Assembly (NCBI RefSeq): GCF_024227715.1 | Contig: NZ_CP100448.1 | Span: forward strand, 372,001 to 436,000 | Source of the DNA: Halomarina litorea | GTDB lineage: Archaea > Halobacteriota > Halobacteria > Halobacteriales > Haloarculaceae | Direction of reading: 5' to 3' | Length of the DNA: 64,000 nt | In this document: positions 7,871 to 16,464 of the stretch, piece by piece | How the letters are laid out: every line of letters starts with the position of its first letter | Numbering within the stretch: position 1 is the first letter of the stretch | Notes under the pieces: model-generated | Told to the model about the DNA's origin: nothing | The model's database searches: none | Seen by the model: the letters and a program-made list of their open reading frames with translations, nothing else | Program-made: the position numbers and the translations under genes

Positions 7871-8593
7871 ATGACCGACGAGTCGCCGCCGGACGACGAC
7901 CCCGCAGGACCCACCGACCGCGAGGACGCGCCGCCCGAAGCTACCCCCGCCGACGCCCCCGAACCCCCCGCCGAGGAGCGGACGGAGGCCGACGACGCCG
8001 GGGGAGACGACGTCGAGGCCGACGCCGGAAGGGACGCGAGCGCGGACCGTGAGACCACCGACGAGAGTTCCGCGTCCACCGACTCGGAGGGGTCCCGGGA
8101 GGTCCCGGAGGACGTGCGCAAGTACGAGCGCTTCAAGAAGATCGACGGCGCGCGCTACGAACGCGCCAACACCTTCCTCCGGGACCGGACGTACATCACG
8201 GCCCGCGAGTGGGCCATCGCGCGCCTCTGTTCGGACTTCCGCACGGAGACGGGCGTCGAGATGACGAAGATCGGGAAGAACCTCCCCGAACTCGTCCCGT
8301 TCATGGAGGACACCTACACGCCACAGGCGGTCAATCAGGCCCGCTCGGCCTTCGAGGACAAGATTCGGAAGGCGGGCGCGACGTTTCTCTACGGCGCGAT
8401 GTGCGACTTCTTCACCGCCGAGGAACTGGACGACGTGATGTACGAGGCCACCGAGGTGGCGAAGTTCCTCCTCGAAGTGGAGGGCGTCGACCTGAGCGTC
8501 GAGGAGGAACTGGAGGCCGAAGAGCGCATCTCCAGCGTCATGCGGGAGGTGCGCGCCGCGAGCGCGGACCTCCGCGAACAGGAACAGGACTGA
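7871..8593 (+). CDS. DUF5806-type conserved haloarchaeal protein
   Basis: A 240-residue soluble protein with two parts. Residues 1-75 form a disordered acidic Pro/Asp/Glu/Ala-rich leader. From about residue 80 onward is a conserved helical domain (KYERFKKIDGARYERAN, TYITAREWAIARLCSDF, EMTKIGKNLPELVPF) that matches my memory of the family annotated DUF5806. The helices and Arg/Lys-rich faces would suit nucleic-acid or protein binding, but no specific function is known to me. It ends 4 nt from the convergent lipoprotein gene. Confidence 0.78.
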   Translation: MTDESPPDDDPAGPTDREDAPPEATPADAPEPPAEERTEADDAGGDDVEADAGRDASADRETTDESSASTDSEGSREVPEDVRKYERFKKIDGARYERANTFLRDRTYITAREWAIARLCSDFRTETGVEMTKIGKNLPELVPFMEDTYTPQAVNQARSAFEDKIRKAGATFLYGAMCDFFTAEELDDVMYEATEVAKFLLEVEGVDLSVEEELEAEERISSVMREVRAASADLREQEQD

Positions 8594-8597
8594 CCGG

Positions 8598-9671
8598 CTA
8601 GTTCAACTGCCAGAACGCCTTGTCGCCGAGTTCGAGCAGCGAGAACTCGAAGGTGAAGTAGAGCGTCTCCGTGTCCTTCGGGACCTGATACGAGAGTTCG
8701 CCACGTCGAGTCTCGCCGCCGGCGAGTTCCGACCCCTGTGCAAACTTCTGGTCGAGTTGCGAGTAGCTCCCGATGTCGACGGTGTAGGAGTTGCCCTCAC
8801 CGTCTTTGACGCCCATCTGGAGGCTGATGGAGACGTTGAGCGCCTCAGACGTGCCGTTCTCGACACTGATGTCCGGGATGACGTACTGCTTCCCCTCGTC
8901 GGCTTTCGTGTACTCTCCCAGTTCGTCCGTGGTGCGAACGTTGTTGAGCGTCACGGTGACGTCCTCGTGGCTGACGGTGTCTCCAACTGAGTTCACGTCG
9001 ACTTGGAGGTCCTGCTGGAGGTCGCCTATCGAGTCCGCCTCCTCGCCGAGGGTAACGGTGACGCGGTCGAGTTCGAACAGGTCGAACGCGCTGAAGTCGA
9101 ACTGGAGCGAGAGTCCGCCCGCGCTCTCGGGGACCTCGTAGACGAGGTTCCCACGCTCGACCTCTCCCGGAGCGAGCTGTCCCGAGCCGAAGTCGGAGCC
9201 GCTGCCGGTGCTGGCGATAGCTTGGTCGTAGACGTGGTCCTCGTCGTCCTTGACGCGCGACTGGAGGAACCCGGAGAAGTTGACGAACTCGTCCGACGTC
9301 TTGTTCTTCACCTCCATCTGGACGACCTGATAGACGTTCCCCTCGTCCGCTTCCTGGAACTCCCCGAGTTTCTTCGTGGACTCCACGCTCGTCACGACCA
9401 TCGCGAGCTTCTCGTTCGAGACCACTTCACCGACTGCGGCAGTCTCCGACCCACCCGACTGCCCGTCGTCGGAACTGGAACTGTCGTCGGCACCACCCTC
9501 ACCGCTTCCGTTCGACTGTCCGCCACCGTCCTGTCCCGACTCGTTCGCCCCATCGCCGCCCGTGGAGTTGCCGTCGCTGTCCGACGCACAGCCTGCGAGC
9601 GCGAGGGCAGCACCCGTCGCAGCGACCGACTGGAGGTACGTGCGACGTGACTGGCTGTCAAAATTTACCAT
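8598..9671 (-). CDS. Tat-exported lipoprotein with two DUF4352-like domains
   Basis: A 357-residue lipoprotein. The N-terminus carries a Tat-like SRRTYLQ motif and a lipobox ending LAGC at about residue 28, followed by a Gly/Ser/Asp-rich linker to about 75. Two beta-rich repeats then follow (about 80-205 and 210-357), each with an E-L-G-E-F/Y-x-x-A-D-E-G segment, a GDSVGD/VGEVVSNEK-like strand and a RRGEL/RGNL-x-YEVP/QVPK segment; they look like tandem telokin/DUF4352 immunoglobulin-like domains. The protein should be anchored outside the membrane; its ligand is unknown. The ATG at 9671 is preferred over the TTG one codon upstream. Confidence 0.85.
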   Translation of the reverse strand: MVNFDSQSRRTYLQSVAATGAALALAGCASDSDGNSTGGDGANESGQDGGGQSNGSGEGGADDSSSSDDGQSGGSETAAVGEVVSNEKLAMVVTSVESTKKLGEFQEADEGNVYQVVQMEVKNKTSDEFVNFSGFLQSRVKDDEDHVYDQAIASTGSGSDFGSGQLAPGEVERGNLVYEVPESAGGLSLQFDFSAFDLFELDRVTVTLGEEADSIGDLQQDLQVDVNSVGDTVSHEDVTVTLNNVRTTDELGEYTKADEGKQYVIPDISVENGTSEALNVSISLQMGVKDGEGNSYTVDIGSYSQLDQKFAQGSELAGGETRRGELSYQVPKDTETLYFTFEFSLLELGDKAFWQLN

Positions 9672-9688
9672 CAATCGTCAAATCACTA

Positions 9689-9702
9689 CGTCTATATATA
9701 CT
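9689..9702 (-). promoter_or_regulatory. AT-rich TATA box of the DUF4352-like lipoprotein
   Basis: On the minus strand a TATATATAGA-type box lies about 26 nt before the ATG at 9671. The surrounding 9672-9750 segment is far more AT-rich than the rest of the window and contains no gene. Confidence 0.5.
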
Positions 9703-9758
9703 ATTTTCGGAACAGTCTGTATATCGACATACTATCCAGTCGAGACTAGTCTCTGTGC

Positions 9759-10220
9759 TCACTCCTCGCCGCCACTCCGCGGGACGAACAGGCTCGGGTC
9801 GTCGAACTGCACCGCCACCGACCGGTCGTCCGCCAGCGGGCGGGCGTACAGCGTGATGACCTCACGGCCGGCCACGCCGCCGACGTTCGAGAGGTCGTAG
9901 TAGAGCGGACAGCAGACGGCCACTCCGTCGTCGGGGGCGGCGACGACGGTCAGGACGAAGGCGACGCCGCCATCGGTCGCGAAGTACACCTCCGTCTTCG
10001 AGAGGGCGGCGTCGCCGACCAGGTCCTCCAGGTCCGCGAACTCGTCGTCGGGCAGGAGCACGTCGAACCCCCCGTCGTCCCGGACGGTCACGTCCCCGGG
10101 GTGGAGTTCGAGCACCTCGTAGCCCGCCTCGCGGTAGTCGGCGGCCGTGACCGCCATGTCGTCGATGGTCTGTTCCCAGCGGTCGGTGGCTCCCGCGAGG
10201 GGGTGGTCGCCGTCGCGCAT
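9759..10220 (-). CDS. DUF7529-like conserved haloarchaeal protein
   Basis: A 153-residue soluble protein. Features include an N-terminal W-x-x-T-x-x-DM helix, the ELHPGDVTV strand near residue 40, and a CCPLYYDLSNVGGV segment near 105. The pattern resembles a haloarchaeal family I recall as DUF7529; function unknown. It sits between the lipoprotein gene and pyrC, on the same strand as both. Confidence 0.65.
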   Translation of the reverse strand: MRDGDHPLAGATDRWEQTIDDMAVTAADYREAGYEVLELHPGDVTVRDDGGFDVLLPDDEFADLEDLVGDAALSKTEVYFATDGGVAFVLTVVAAPDDGVAVCCPLYYDLSNVGGVAGREVITLYARPLADDRSVAVQFDDPSLFVPRSGGEE

Positions 10221-10305
10221 ACCCAGAATCCGCGACCCGGAGGGGAAAGGGTTGCGTGGTCTCGTCGCCGGTCCGACGGAGGGGTGAGACGGACCGATGT
10301 CCCGG

Positions 10306-11601
10306 TCAGTCGCCGGTCTCCCCGGCCCGGACGTTCCGTCCGACGGGGTCGCCGAACGTCTCCTCGTCGCCTTCCCGGCGGTAGACGACCTCGCCGCGGA
10401 CCATCGTCCACTCGGGGAACACCCCGCGTCTGCCCTCGAACGGCGTCCAGTCGCACTTCGTGTGGAGGTCGGCGGCGCGTATCTCCTGGCTCGCGTCGGG
10501 GTCCACGAGGACGAGGTCGGCGTCGTACCCCTGCCGAATCCGGCCCTTCTTCGTGAGACCGAACAGGCGCGCCGGGTTCCGCGCGGTGAGGTCGCGCACC
10601 CGCTCGTAGCTCAGGTCGTCGACCCGGGCGGCCTCCAGCAAGAGGGGGAGGGCCGTCTCGACGCCGGGGACGCCGCTGGGCGCCTCCCAGATGCCCGCGT
10701 CCTTCTCCGCGCGGGTGTGCGGGGCGTGGTCGGTCGCGACGACGTCGACCGTCCCGTCGGCGACCCGGTCGAACAGGTCCCGTCGACGCTCCTCGCTCCT
10801 GAGCGGCGGGTTCATCCGCCCGAACGTGCCGAGGTCCGGGAGGTCCTCTCGCGAGAGGAAGATGTGATGGGGCGTGACCTCACAGCTCATCCCCGCGCCG
10901 TCGGCGTGGTCGACTGCCTCTGGCGTGGACGTGTGGGCGATGTGGAGGCGCGTCCCGACGCGGTCGGCCACCTCGCAGGCGCGTTCGACGGCAGTGACCT
11001 CTGCCTCGGCGGTCCGGAAGGCGCTCCAGGCGTCCGCGTCGTCTCGCTCGCGGGCGTCCTCGTCGAACAGGTCGGCGTCCTCGGCGTGGACGGTGACGCG
11101 CACCTCCGCCTCGTCGGCGCGTTCGACGGCGTCCGCGAAGGCGTCGGCCTCGATGCCCATGTCGCCCGTCGAGTCGGCGAGGAACACCTCGCCGAGGGCG
11201 AACAGCGGTCGCTCGAACAGCGAGTCGGGGTCCCACTCGGGCGTGACGCCGCCGTTGACGCCGTAGTCGACGAGCGAGCGCTCGGCGAGCGCGCACTTCC
11301 CGTCGAACGCCTCGCCCGAGACGGTTGGCGGGTCGGTGTTCGGCTGGTCGACGACGGTGGTGACGCCGCCCGCGGCGGCGCTCTTACTCCCCGTCTCCCA
11401 CGTCTCCTTGTGCGAGAACCCCGGTTCGCGGAAGTGGACGTGGACGTCTATCATCCCCGGCAGGAGGAGTTTCCCGTCGGCATCCACGATGGTCTCGTCG
11501 TCGCTCGCGCCGAGGTGCTGGCCGACCGTCGCGATAGTCCCGTCGCGCACGCGGACGTCCCGCACCCGCCCGTCCGCGAGCGTCGCGTCCCTGATGAGCA
11601 T
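10306..11601 (-). CDS. pyrC: dihydroorotase
   Basis: A 431-residue amidohydrolase that interconverts carbamoyl-aspartate and dihydroorotate in pyrimidine biosynthesis. The metal motif DVHVHFREPG is at residues 52-61 (His54, His56). Further signature segments are IAHTSTPEAV, EVTPHHIFLS (third metal histidine region), NPPLR, and the catalytic ATDHAPHT near residue 305. The length and motifs match class I dihydroorotases rather than hydantoinases. It is a stand-alone gene here, with no other pyr gene adjacent. Confidence 0.93.
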   Translation of the reverse strand: MLIRDATLADGRVRDVRVRDGTIATVGQHLGASDDETIVDADGKLLLPGMIDVHVHFREPGFSHKETWETGSKSAAAGGVTTVVDQPNTDPPTVSGEAFDGKCALAERSLVDYGVNGGVTPEWDPDSLFERPLFALGEVFLADSTGDMGIEADAFADAVERADEAEVRVTVHAEDADLFDEDARERDDADAWSAFRTAEAEVTAVERACEVADRVGTRLHIAHTSTPEAVDHADGAGMSCEVTPHHIFLSREDLPDLGTFGRMNPPLRSEERRRDLFDRVADGTVDVVATDHAPHTRAEKDAGIWEAPSGVPGVETALPLLLEAARVDDLSYERVRDLTARNPARLFGLTKKGRIRQGYDADLVLVDPDASQEIRAADLHTKCDWTPFEGRRGVFPEWTMVRGEVVYRREGDEETFGDPVGRNVRAGETGD

Positions 11602-11798
11602 ACCACCGTCTCCGTCGGGGGCTACCCTAACCCTGCCGGACGCGAGCGTTTATCAGGGAGGACGGAACCACCGACGGCGTGCGCTGACCGCCGCCGCGGG
11701 ACGCACCGCGAGGGCCACCCCTCGGACCCACGGGAGTGGGAGTGCGACGCCACGTCCCGCGGACGCCACCGAGCGGCGTCGCCTGCTCGCTCCCGTCC

Positions 11799-12473
11799 TC
11801 AGCGGACGCGCTCCACGACGACTTCCTCGCCGGCCAGCGCCCGCTCGATAGCCCGCGCCACCGTCTCGGGGTCGTCGGGCCCGCCCGCGCGGGCGACGCT
11901 CCCCACGTTCGTCGGGTCGAAGGGCACGTCCAGCGCTGCGTACACGGGGTCCAGCACGGTCGCGATGGCCTCGTGGTCGCGGACGACGCAAATGCCCGCC
12001 ACCAGCGCCGCCCCTCGCTGGACTCGCTGGGCGATGCCGACTATCTTCCCCTCTGTCGACAGCGAGTGACTGCCGGGACAGTACGAGTCGGGCGGTTCGC
12101 CGCGCTCGGCGGTGACGCCGAGATCGGCGAGCGCCACCCGGAGGTCTGCGACGGCCTCGTCGTAGCGTGCGGTCAGTCCCTCGCGCATCTCGACGAGCGG
12201 TTCGACCCGCGCGAACGCCAGCGTGTTGCCCGTGTAGGCCACCGCTCGTCCCCCGACCCGTCGTTCGTAGGGCGGGAAGCCCCGCTCCTCGGCGGCGGCC
12301 CACGCCCGCTCATAGCCATCGCTCCGGGCGTCCCGGCGGCCGAAGGCGACCTGCCGGTGTGGGGTCCAGACGCGGACGGCGGGTTCCCCCGTCTCTCGCG
12401 TGTCGGCGACGAGCGACTGCGTCACCGCCCGGTCCTCGTCGATGTCCCCCGCCCGCCCCCGGAGTGCGCGCAT
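11799..12473 (-). CDS. lipoate-protein ligase A family protein
   Basis: A 224-residue BPL/LplA-fold protein, expected to attach or transfer lipoate/octanoate onto 2-oxoacid dehydrogenase E2 or GcvH. The substrate loop RRVGGRAVAY near residue 68 corresponds to the family RR-x-GGG motif but has Arg in place of the third Gly. The catalytic lysine is in EGKIVGIAQR near 140. The longer in-frame N-terminus overlaps the divergent gene and looks non-coding, so the ATG at 12473 is used. A second, more canonical paralog lies at 53083-53919. Confidence 0.83.
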   Translation of the reverse strand: MRALRGRAGDIDEDRAVTQSLVADTRETGEPAVRVWTPHRQVAFGRRDARSDGYERAWAAAEERGFPPYERRVGGRAVAYTGNTLAFARVEPLVEMREGLTARYDEAVADLRVALADLGVTAERGEPPDSYCPGSHSLSTEGKIVGIAQRVQRGAALVAGICVVRDHEAIATVLDPVYAALDVPFDPTNVGSVARAGGPDDPETVARAIERALAGEEVVVERVR

Positions 12474-12523
12474 ACCCCTCGTGGTATCCGAGGGGGCTAA
12501 AGCGCCGCGCCCGTAGGGGGGCC

Positions 12524-13420
12524 ATGCCGACCCTGTCGGAGGGCGTCCTCGAACGGTACGAGCGCTTCTCGCTGTACAACTCGCCGTACGCCGCCCACGA
12601 CCGCGGCTGTGCCGTCGACCTGTACCCGGAGGCGGGACCACACCGTGCCACCAGCGCACCCTCGCCCGTCGCGGGTGAGGTGCTCGACACCCGCTCGGTC
12701 CGCGCCCCGCCGAAGGAGTACGCCGCCGAACAGGACCACCTCGTCCTCGTCGAGGTGGACCCCGAGGCGTCGGGTTTCGACGTTCCCGAGGGGACCGTCG
12801 CCCGGACGCTCCACGTCGACCCGAGCGTCGACCCGGGCGACCGAGTCGAGGTGGGCGACTCGCTTGGCACGCTCGTCCGCGCCGGCTTCTTCGCCCCGTG
12901 GGTCGACAACCACATCCACCTCGGCTTTCGCGCCCCGGACGCGAACCCCTATCGCGCCGCCGGGTCGCTCCCCCTCGACGTGGCCGTCGACGTGGAACCC
13001 CTCTCGTGGGACGGCCGCGGGACCGTCCGCGAGACCGGCGAGACGTATCTCGTCATCGACGCACCGACCCACCCCGCGCCCGGCGAACGCTTCGTCGGTA
13101 TCGCCGCCGAGGGCAGCGACGGGTCCGTGGGCGTCCTCGACGGCGGCCTCGTCCACTACGACGGCGGCGGCCTGCACGGTGGTCCCGACGGCCTCGTCTC
13201 CCTGTTCGGCGAACGTGTCGGCGTCGCCGAGGACCGGACCGTCACGTGGGACCCCCTCGCGGTGTTCGCGAACGGCGAGCGCTGTACCGGCCTCTCGCTG
13301 TTCTGCGCCCGCGACGAGCGCTTCGGCGCGAAGGTCGTCGCCCCGGGACACGGGTTCGCCGTGGGCGACGAGGTGCGAGTGACCGTGGAGGGGACGGACG
13401 ACCCGACGGTCCTCAGCTAG
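12524..13420 (+). CDS. conserved haloarchaeal protein with M23-like (LytM) features
   Basis: A 298-residue soluble protein. The first half (about 1-150) resembles a lysostaphin/M23 fold: an early HDRGCAVDLYP segment with His and Asp, a VAGEVL turn, and a DNHIHLGFR motif with the HxH pair typical of M23 metallopeptidases. The second half has no recognised domain. No signal peptide is seen, which is unusual for M23 enzymes, so it may be a non-peptidase relative. It is divergent from the lipoate ligase gene. Archaea lack murein, so the substrate is unclear. Confidence 0.7.
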   Translation: MPTLSEGVLERYERFSLYNSPYAAHDRGCAVDLYPEAGPHRATSAPSPVAGEVLDTRSVRAPPKEYAAEQDHLVLVEVDPEASGFDVPEGTVARTLHVDPSVDPGDRVEVGDSLGTLVRAGFFAPWVDNHIHLGFRAPDANPYRAAGSLPLDVAVDVEPLSWDGRGTVRETGETYLVIDAPTHPAPGERFVGIAAEGSDGSVGVLDGGLVHYDGGGLHGGPDGLVSLFGERVGVAEDRTVTWDPLAVFANGERCTGLSLFCARDERFGAKVVAPGHGFAVGDEVRVTVEGTDDPTVLS

Positions 13421-13870
13421 CCCGACCGCTCGCGGTGGGCTTCCCTCGCCGCCCGATAGGTCTCGTCGTCCTCGACCATCCCCCACCAGACCTCGTAGCC
13501 GAGCGCCGCCTCGCGCTTGTCGTGGTCGGCCCAGTGTTCCGGGTCGCGCTCTTCCCCCGAATCGAGGTACTTCTTGCCCGTCGGGATAGCGCGCGTAGCG
13601 CATCGCCCGCGTGTAGCCCATCTGGAGGTACTTGCGGGCCATATCCATCCCCGGAACGTCTCCCCCCTCGCGGTACTCGCGGAACTTCCGGTAGATGGCT
13701 TCGCCGGACTCGTCTGCGGTCTCGCGGTCGGCGTAGCCCCACAGCGGCAGGAGTTCGGACTTGTGGGGTTCGACCTTGAACACCCCTTCCTCGCCGCGCC
13801 CGATTTCGTACTGCTCCGGGTTCGCGCGGACGTCGATGTCGTACTCCGGGTCGTCGTCCTCGTCGGTCAT
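13417..13870 (-). pseudogene. DUF4385 family protein, single-base frameshift
   Basis: Read on the minus strand, the first frame (13870 down to about 13577) encodes a DUF4385-like N-terminus: DIDVRANPEQYEIGRGEEG, VEPHKSELLP, then MDMARKYLQMGYTRAMRYA. The C-terminal part (KKYLDSGEERDPEHW, then YEVWWGMVEDDETYRAA, ending at a TAG at 13417-13419) lies in another frame. Removing one G at about 13576 (plus strand CTTCTTGCCC) joins them into a 150-residue protein of normal length. Both halves keep coding composition, so this is either a recent mutation or a sequencing error. The uncorrected N-terminal frame reads on to 12497 with nonsense sequence. Confidence 0.82.
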
Positions 13871-13930
13871 GTGGGGTGAGAGAGGGCCGACCGACGGGTC
13901 ACTCCCCGCCCGGCGGCACGGGTTGCCGGC

Positions 13931-14887
13931 TCACTCCTCCTCGTCGTCCAGCAGTTCCGCGAGGTCGGCCAGTCGCTCGTCGCGCCGTTCCACCACCGCG
14001 TCCTCGCTCTCGTCGTACGCGAAGAACCCCTCGCCGGCACGGACGCCGGTCTTCCCCGCGTCGATGCGCTCTGCGAACTCCGTGCCGGGCCCGTCGTCGT
14101 CCGCGAGGTGCGGGTAGAGGTCCGACGCGATGGTGGCGAACAGCTCCAGCCCCGCGAGGTCGACCGTCTCGAACGGGCCGACGACGGCGGTGCGGCGGGC
14201 GTAGCCGTCGCGGACCGCCCGGTTCACGTCCTCGACGCTGGCGACGCCCTCGCGGACGAGGTGCGCACACTCCCGGAGGACGGCGAACTGCACGCGGTTC
14301 CAGACGAAGCCGGGGACGTCGCGTTCGACGAGGACCGGGTCGCGGTCCACGCTCTCCACGAACGCTCGGGTTCGCTCGACCGTCCGGTCGCTCGTCGCCT
14401 CGCCGCGGACGACTTCGACGGGTCGGAGGAGGTACGGCGGGTTCCACCAGTGACAGCCGACGACGCGGTCCGCGGCGTCGGGGACGCCCTCTGCGAGCGC
14501 GGTGACGGGGAGCCCCGAGGTGTTCGAGGCGAGAATCGCGTCGTCGGGCGCGTGGGCGGCCACGTCGCCCACCACCTCGCGTTTGACCGCGAGGTCCTCG
14601 CTGACGGTTTCGAGGACGATGCCGGCATCGGCGACGGCGTCCGCGCGGTCCGTCGTCCCGCCGATGGTGCCGAGCACCGACTCGGGGCGCCTGCCGGTCC
14701 GACCCGCCTCCGAGAGGAACTCCACGGCGGCCCCGACACGCTCCGCGGCGCGGTCGAGGTTCGCCTCGCGGTGGTCAGTGAGCGTCACCACGCATCCTTC
14801 GAGGGCGCACTGGACGGCCAGTCCGTAGCCCATCGTCCCCGCGCCGACGACGGCGACGCGGTCGATGGGGGGTGCACTGTCGGTCAC
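13931..14887 (-). CDS. 3-hydroxyacyl-CoA dehydrogenase
   Basis: A 318-residue NAD-dependent L-3-hydroxyacyl-CoA dehydrogenase. It has an N-terminal Rossmann motif VGAGTMGYG, the LASNTSGLP strand with the substrate-contacting Asn/Ser, GCHWWNPPYLLRPVEVV carrying the catalytic His, and the C-terminal helical domain (ETVDLAGLELF). The enzyme oxidises 3-hydroxyacyl-CoA in beta-oxidation or related pathways; carnitine dehydrogenase-like relatives are an alternative. Translation starts at GTG 14887, supported by an AAAA tract 25-28 nt upstream (TTTT on the coding strand). A MaoC hydratase gene lies upstream on the same strand. Confidence 0.9.
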   Translation of the reverse strand: MTDSAPPIDRVAVVGAGTMGYGLAVQCALEGCVVTLTDHREANLDRAAERVGAAVEFLSEAGRTGRRPESVLGTIGGTTDRADAVADAGIVLETVSEDLAVKREVVGDVAAHAPDDAILASNTSGLPVTALAEGVPDAADRVVGCHWWNPPYLLRPVEVVRGEATSDRTVERTRAFVESVDRDPVLVERDVPGFVWNRVQFAVLRECAHLVREGVASVEDVNRAVRDGYARRTAVVGPFETVDLAGLELFATIASDLYPHLADDDGPGTEFAERIDAGKTGVRAGEGFFAYDESEDAVVERRDERLADLAELLDDEEE

Positions 14888-15179
14888 GACTGGTCGTTGG
14901 CGACGGACGCCAAAAGCCTCGCCCGTGGCTGGCGGGCGTGAAGGTGGAGGTCGGCCGGTCGGACGGCGGCCGGTGATGGAGTGCGGGTGGCGGGCGCACC
15001 CGCCGGGTGTCGATGAGCGAAGTTCCCCCGAGGGAGTCGGTGTCCGACGACGGAGGGCGGGGTCCTCCGTGGGTCTCGTCCCGCATCGGTACGGCAGTGC
15101 CCGTCGCCCACCTCTCTGGTGGCTACACCTGTCGCCCGACCCGGTGCCGGCGGCGATAGGTGTAGCCTCGTCGGCGGGG
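14888..15179. other. 292-bp gene-free interval with strong stem-loops
   Basis: I see no ORF. Near the MaoC end is a 16-bp inverted repeat, GGCTACACCTGTCGCC (15121-15136) and GGCGATAGGTGTAGCC (15152-15167), with a single G-U-type mismatch and a 15-nt loop. Other short GC hairpins (GGAGG...CCTCC near 15050-15075, GCGGG...CCCGC near 14990) fill the interval. It may be a terminator region after the MaoC gene or a structured RNA; I do not recognise a known ncRNA. Confidence 0.4.
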
Positions 15180-15635
15180 CTACGCGTCCTCGGCGTGGTC
15201 CCGACGTTCGTACATCGCGAGGCCGACCCAGGAGATGACCTCCTCGTCGTCGCCGTTGCGGGCGCTGATTCGGCTCTCGACGTGGCCGATGCGGGGGTTG
15301 CTCTCGGAGGGGCGCTTCTCGAGGAACTCCAGTTCCGCGGTGAGGGTGTCACCGGGGTGGACGGGGGCGCGCCAGCGCAGTTCGTCGACGCCGCGCGCGC
15401 CCATGCTCGCGTAGTCGTTGAGGTGCTCGTCGACGAGGAGGCGCATCACGAGGCCGGCGGTCTGCCACCCGCTGGCGATGAGGCCGCCGAAGATGGTCTC
15501 CTCCGCGGCCTCGTCGTCGAGGTGGAACGGCTGGGGGTCGTACTTCTCGGCGAACTCCAGTATCTCCTCGCGCGTGACCGACGTGCTCCCCAGTTCGTGG
15601 ACGGCACCGACCTCGATGTCCTCGTAGTACTGCAT
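15180..15635 (-). CDS. MaoC family dehydratase
   Basis: A 151-residue hot-dog protein of the MaoC type. It opens with MQYYEDIEVGAVHELGSTSV, has the hydratase-like FAEKYDPQPFHLDDEAA segment with the catalytic Asp and His near residues 33-38, then GGLIASGW and a central helix. Such proteins hydrate enoyl-CoA, as PhaJ does in polyhydroxyalkanoate synthesis. The neighbouring 3-hydroxyacyl-CoA dehydrogenase on the same strand fits fatty-acyl-CoA metabolism. The ATG is conserved, and an A/T tract lies about 26 nt upstream. Confidence 0.9.
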   Translation of the reverse strand: MQYYEDIEVGAVHELGSTSVTREEILEFAEKYDPQPFHLDDEAAEETIFGGLIASGWQTAGLVMRLLVDEHLNDYASMGARGVDELRWRAPVHPGDTLTAELEFLEKRPSESNPRIGHVESRISARNGDDEEVISWVGLAMYERRDHAEDA

Positions 15636-15685
15636 AGCTCGTGGTCGGTCAACGGAGGGAAATAGCTTGCGCGCAGGCCGTCCGC

Positions 15686-16225
15686 TCAGTCGTACACCTC
15701 GCCCATGCGCCGGCGCGTCGCCACCCACGTCCCGAGGGTCAGTCCGTAGACGACGTGGCCGACGTGAAACACCAGCCGTTCGTCGTCGTCGAGGGCCGTC
15801 CCGGCGACGTACGGCATGAGGACGCGGGAGCCGAACGCCGACAGCAGGAGGCCGAACGCGAGGCCGCCGGCGGCGCCGAGGTGGTCCCGCGAGAGGGGGG
15901 TGCGGCCGTCGAGCGAGTGGAACACCGGCCCGAACAGCGCCCCTGCGACGGTCCCGTAGAGGAGGTGCAGGAGGAGGCCGACCCCCTGGTGGTCCTCGGC
16001 CTCGCCGCCGGCCACGTACTTCGCCCAGACCTCGGCCGTCGGGGGGAGCGTCCGGAAGACCGGTGCCCGGTAGAGCGTCATGACCAGCGTCGCGATGAGG
16101 CCGCCGACCGTGCCCCGGAGCGCGGAGCGGGCGAGCAGTCGGGACCCGGGACGGTCGGACCGCCCCGGGTCCGACTCGTCCGTGTCGGCCGAACGGACGC
16201 GCGGGAGAGCGTGGATGAGGGACAT
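15686..16225 (-). CDS. multi-pass membrane protein (DUF6789-like)
   Basis: A 179-residue membrane protein with about four hydrophobic helices: GTVGGLIATLVMTLYRAP (about 40-57), GVGLLLHLLYGTVAGALFGPVF (about 81-102), GAAGGLAFGLLLSAFGSRVL (about 116-135) and FHVGHVVYGLTLGTWVA (about 150-167). The pattern resembles a haloarchaeal family I recall as DUF6789. No transport or catalytic motif is evident. It lies in the plasma membrane with a charged N-terminal tail. It is on the same strand as MaoC, 50 nt upstream of it. Confidence 0.72.
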   Translation of the reverse strand: MSLIHALPRVRSADTDESDPGRSDRPGSRLLARSALRGTVGGLIATLVMTLYRAPVFRTLPPTAEVWAKYVAGGEAEDHQGVGLLLHLLYGTVAGALFGPVFHSLDGRTPLSRDHLGAAGGLAFGLLLSAFGSRVLMPYVAGTALDDDERLVFHVGHVVYGLTLGTWVATRRRMGEVYD

Positions 16226-16464
16226 GCTGATACGTCCTCTCCGAGAGCCTCTCCGCGTATCTGTCGGCTGCTTGCCGACGCGCCGCCCGTCGAGCGACTC
16301 CCCGTGGTCCGAGCGCCGACGGACACGGGCGCACTCGCGCCCGGACCGACGGCAGAGCTATCCGCCCGGGCGGCCTCCTAGTCACTCCCTGACACGAGGG
16401 GTGCTCTGGGTCGGGCGGTCGTCCCCCGACGGGCGGCCGGTGCTTCGACCCTCGGGGCCAGACT

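Noticed and set aside
12497-13415. Long minus-strand frame continuing from the DUF4385 N-terminus
   Set aside because: After about 13577 the frame has no family similarity and lies antisense to the M23-like gene; it is open only because of the frameshift and high G+C.
15121-15167. SRP (7S) RNA in the gene-free interval
   Set aside because: No SRP54-binding GGAAGCAGCC-type domain is present in the window; the interval is short and only has generic stems.
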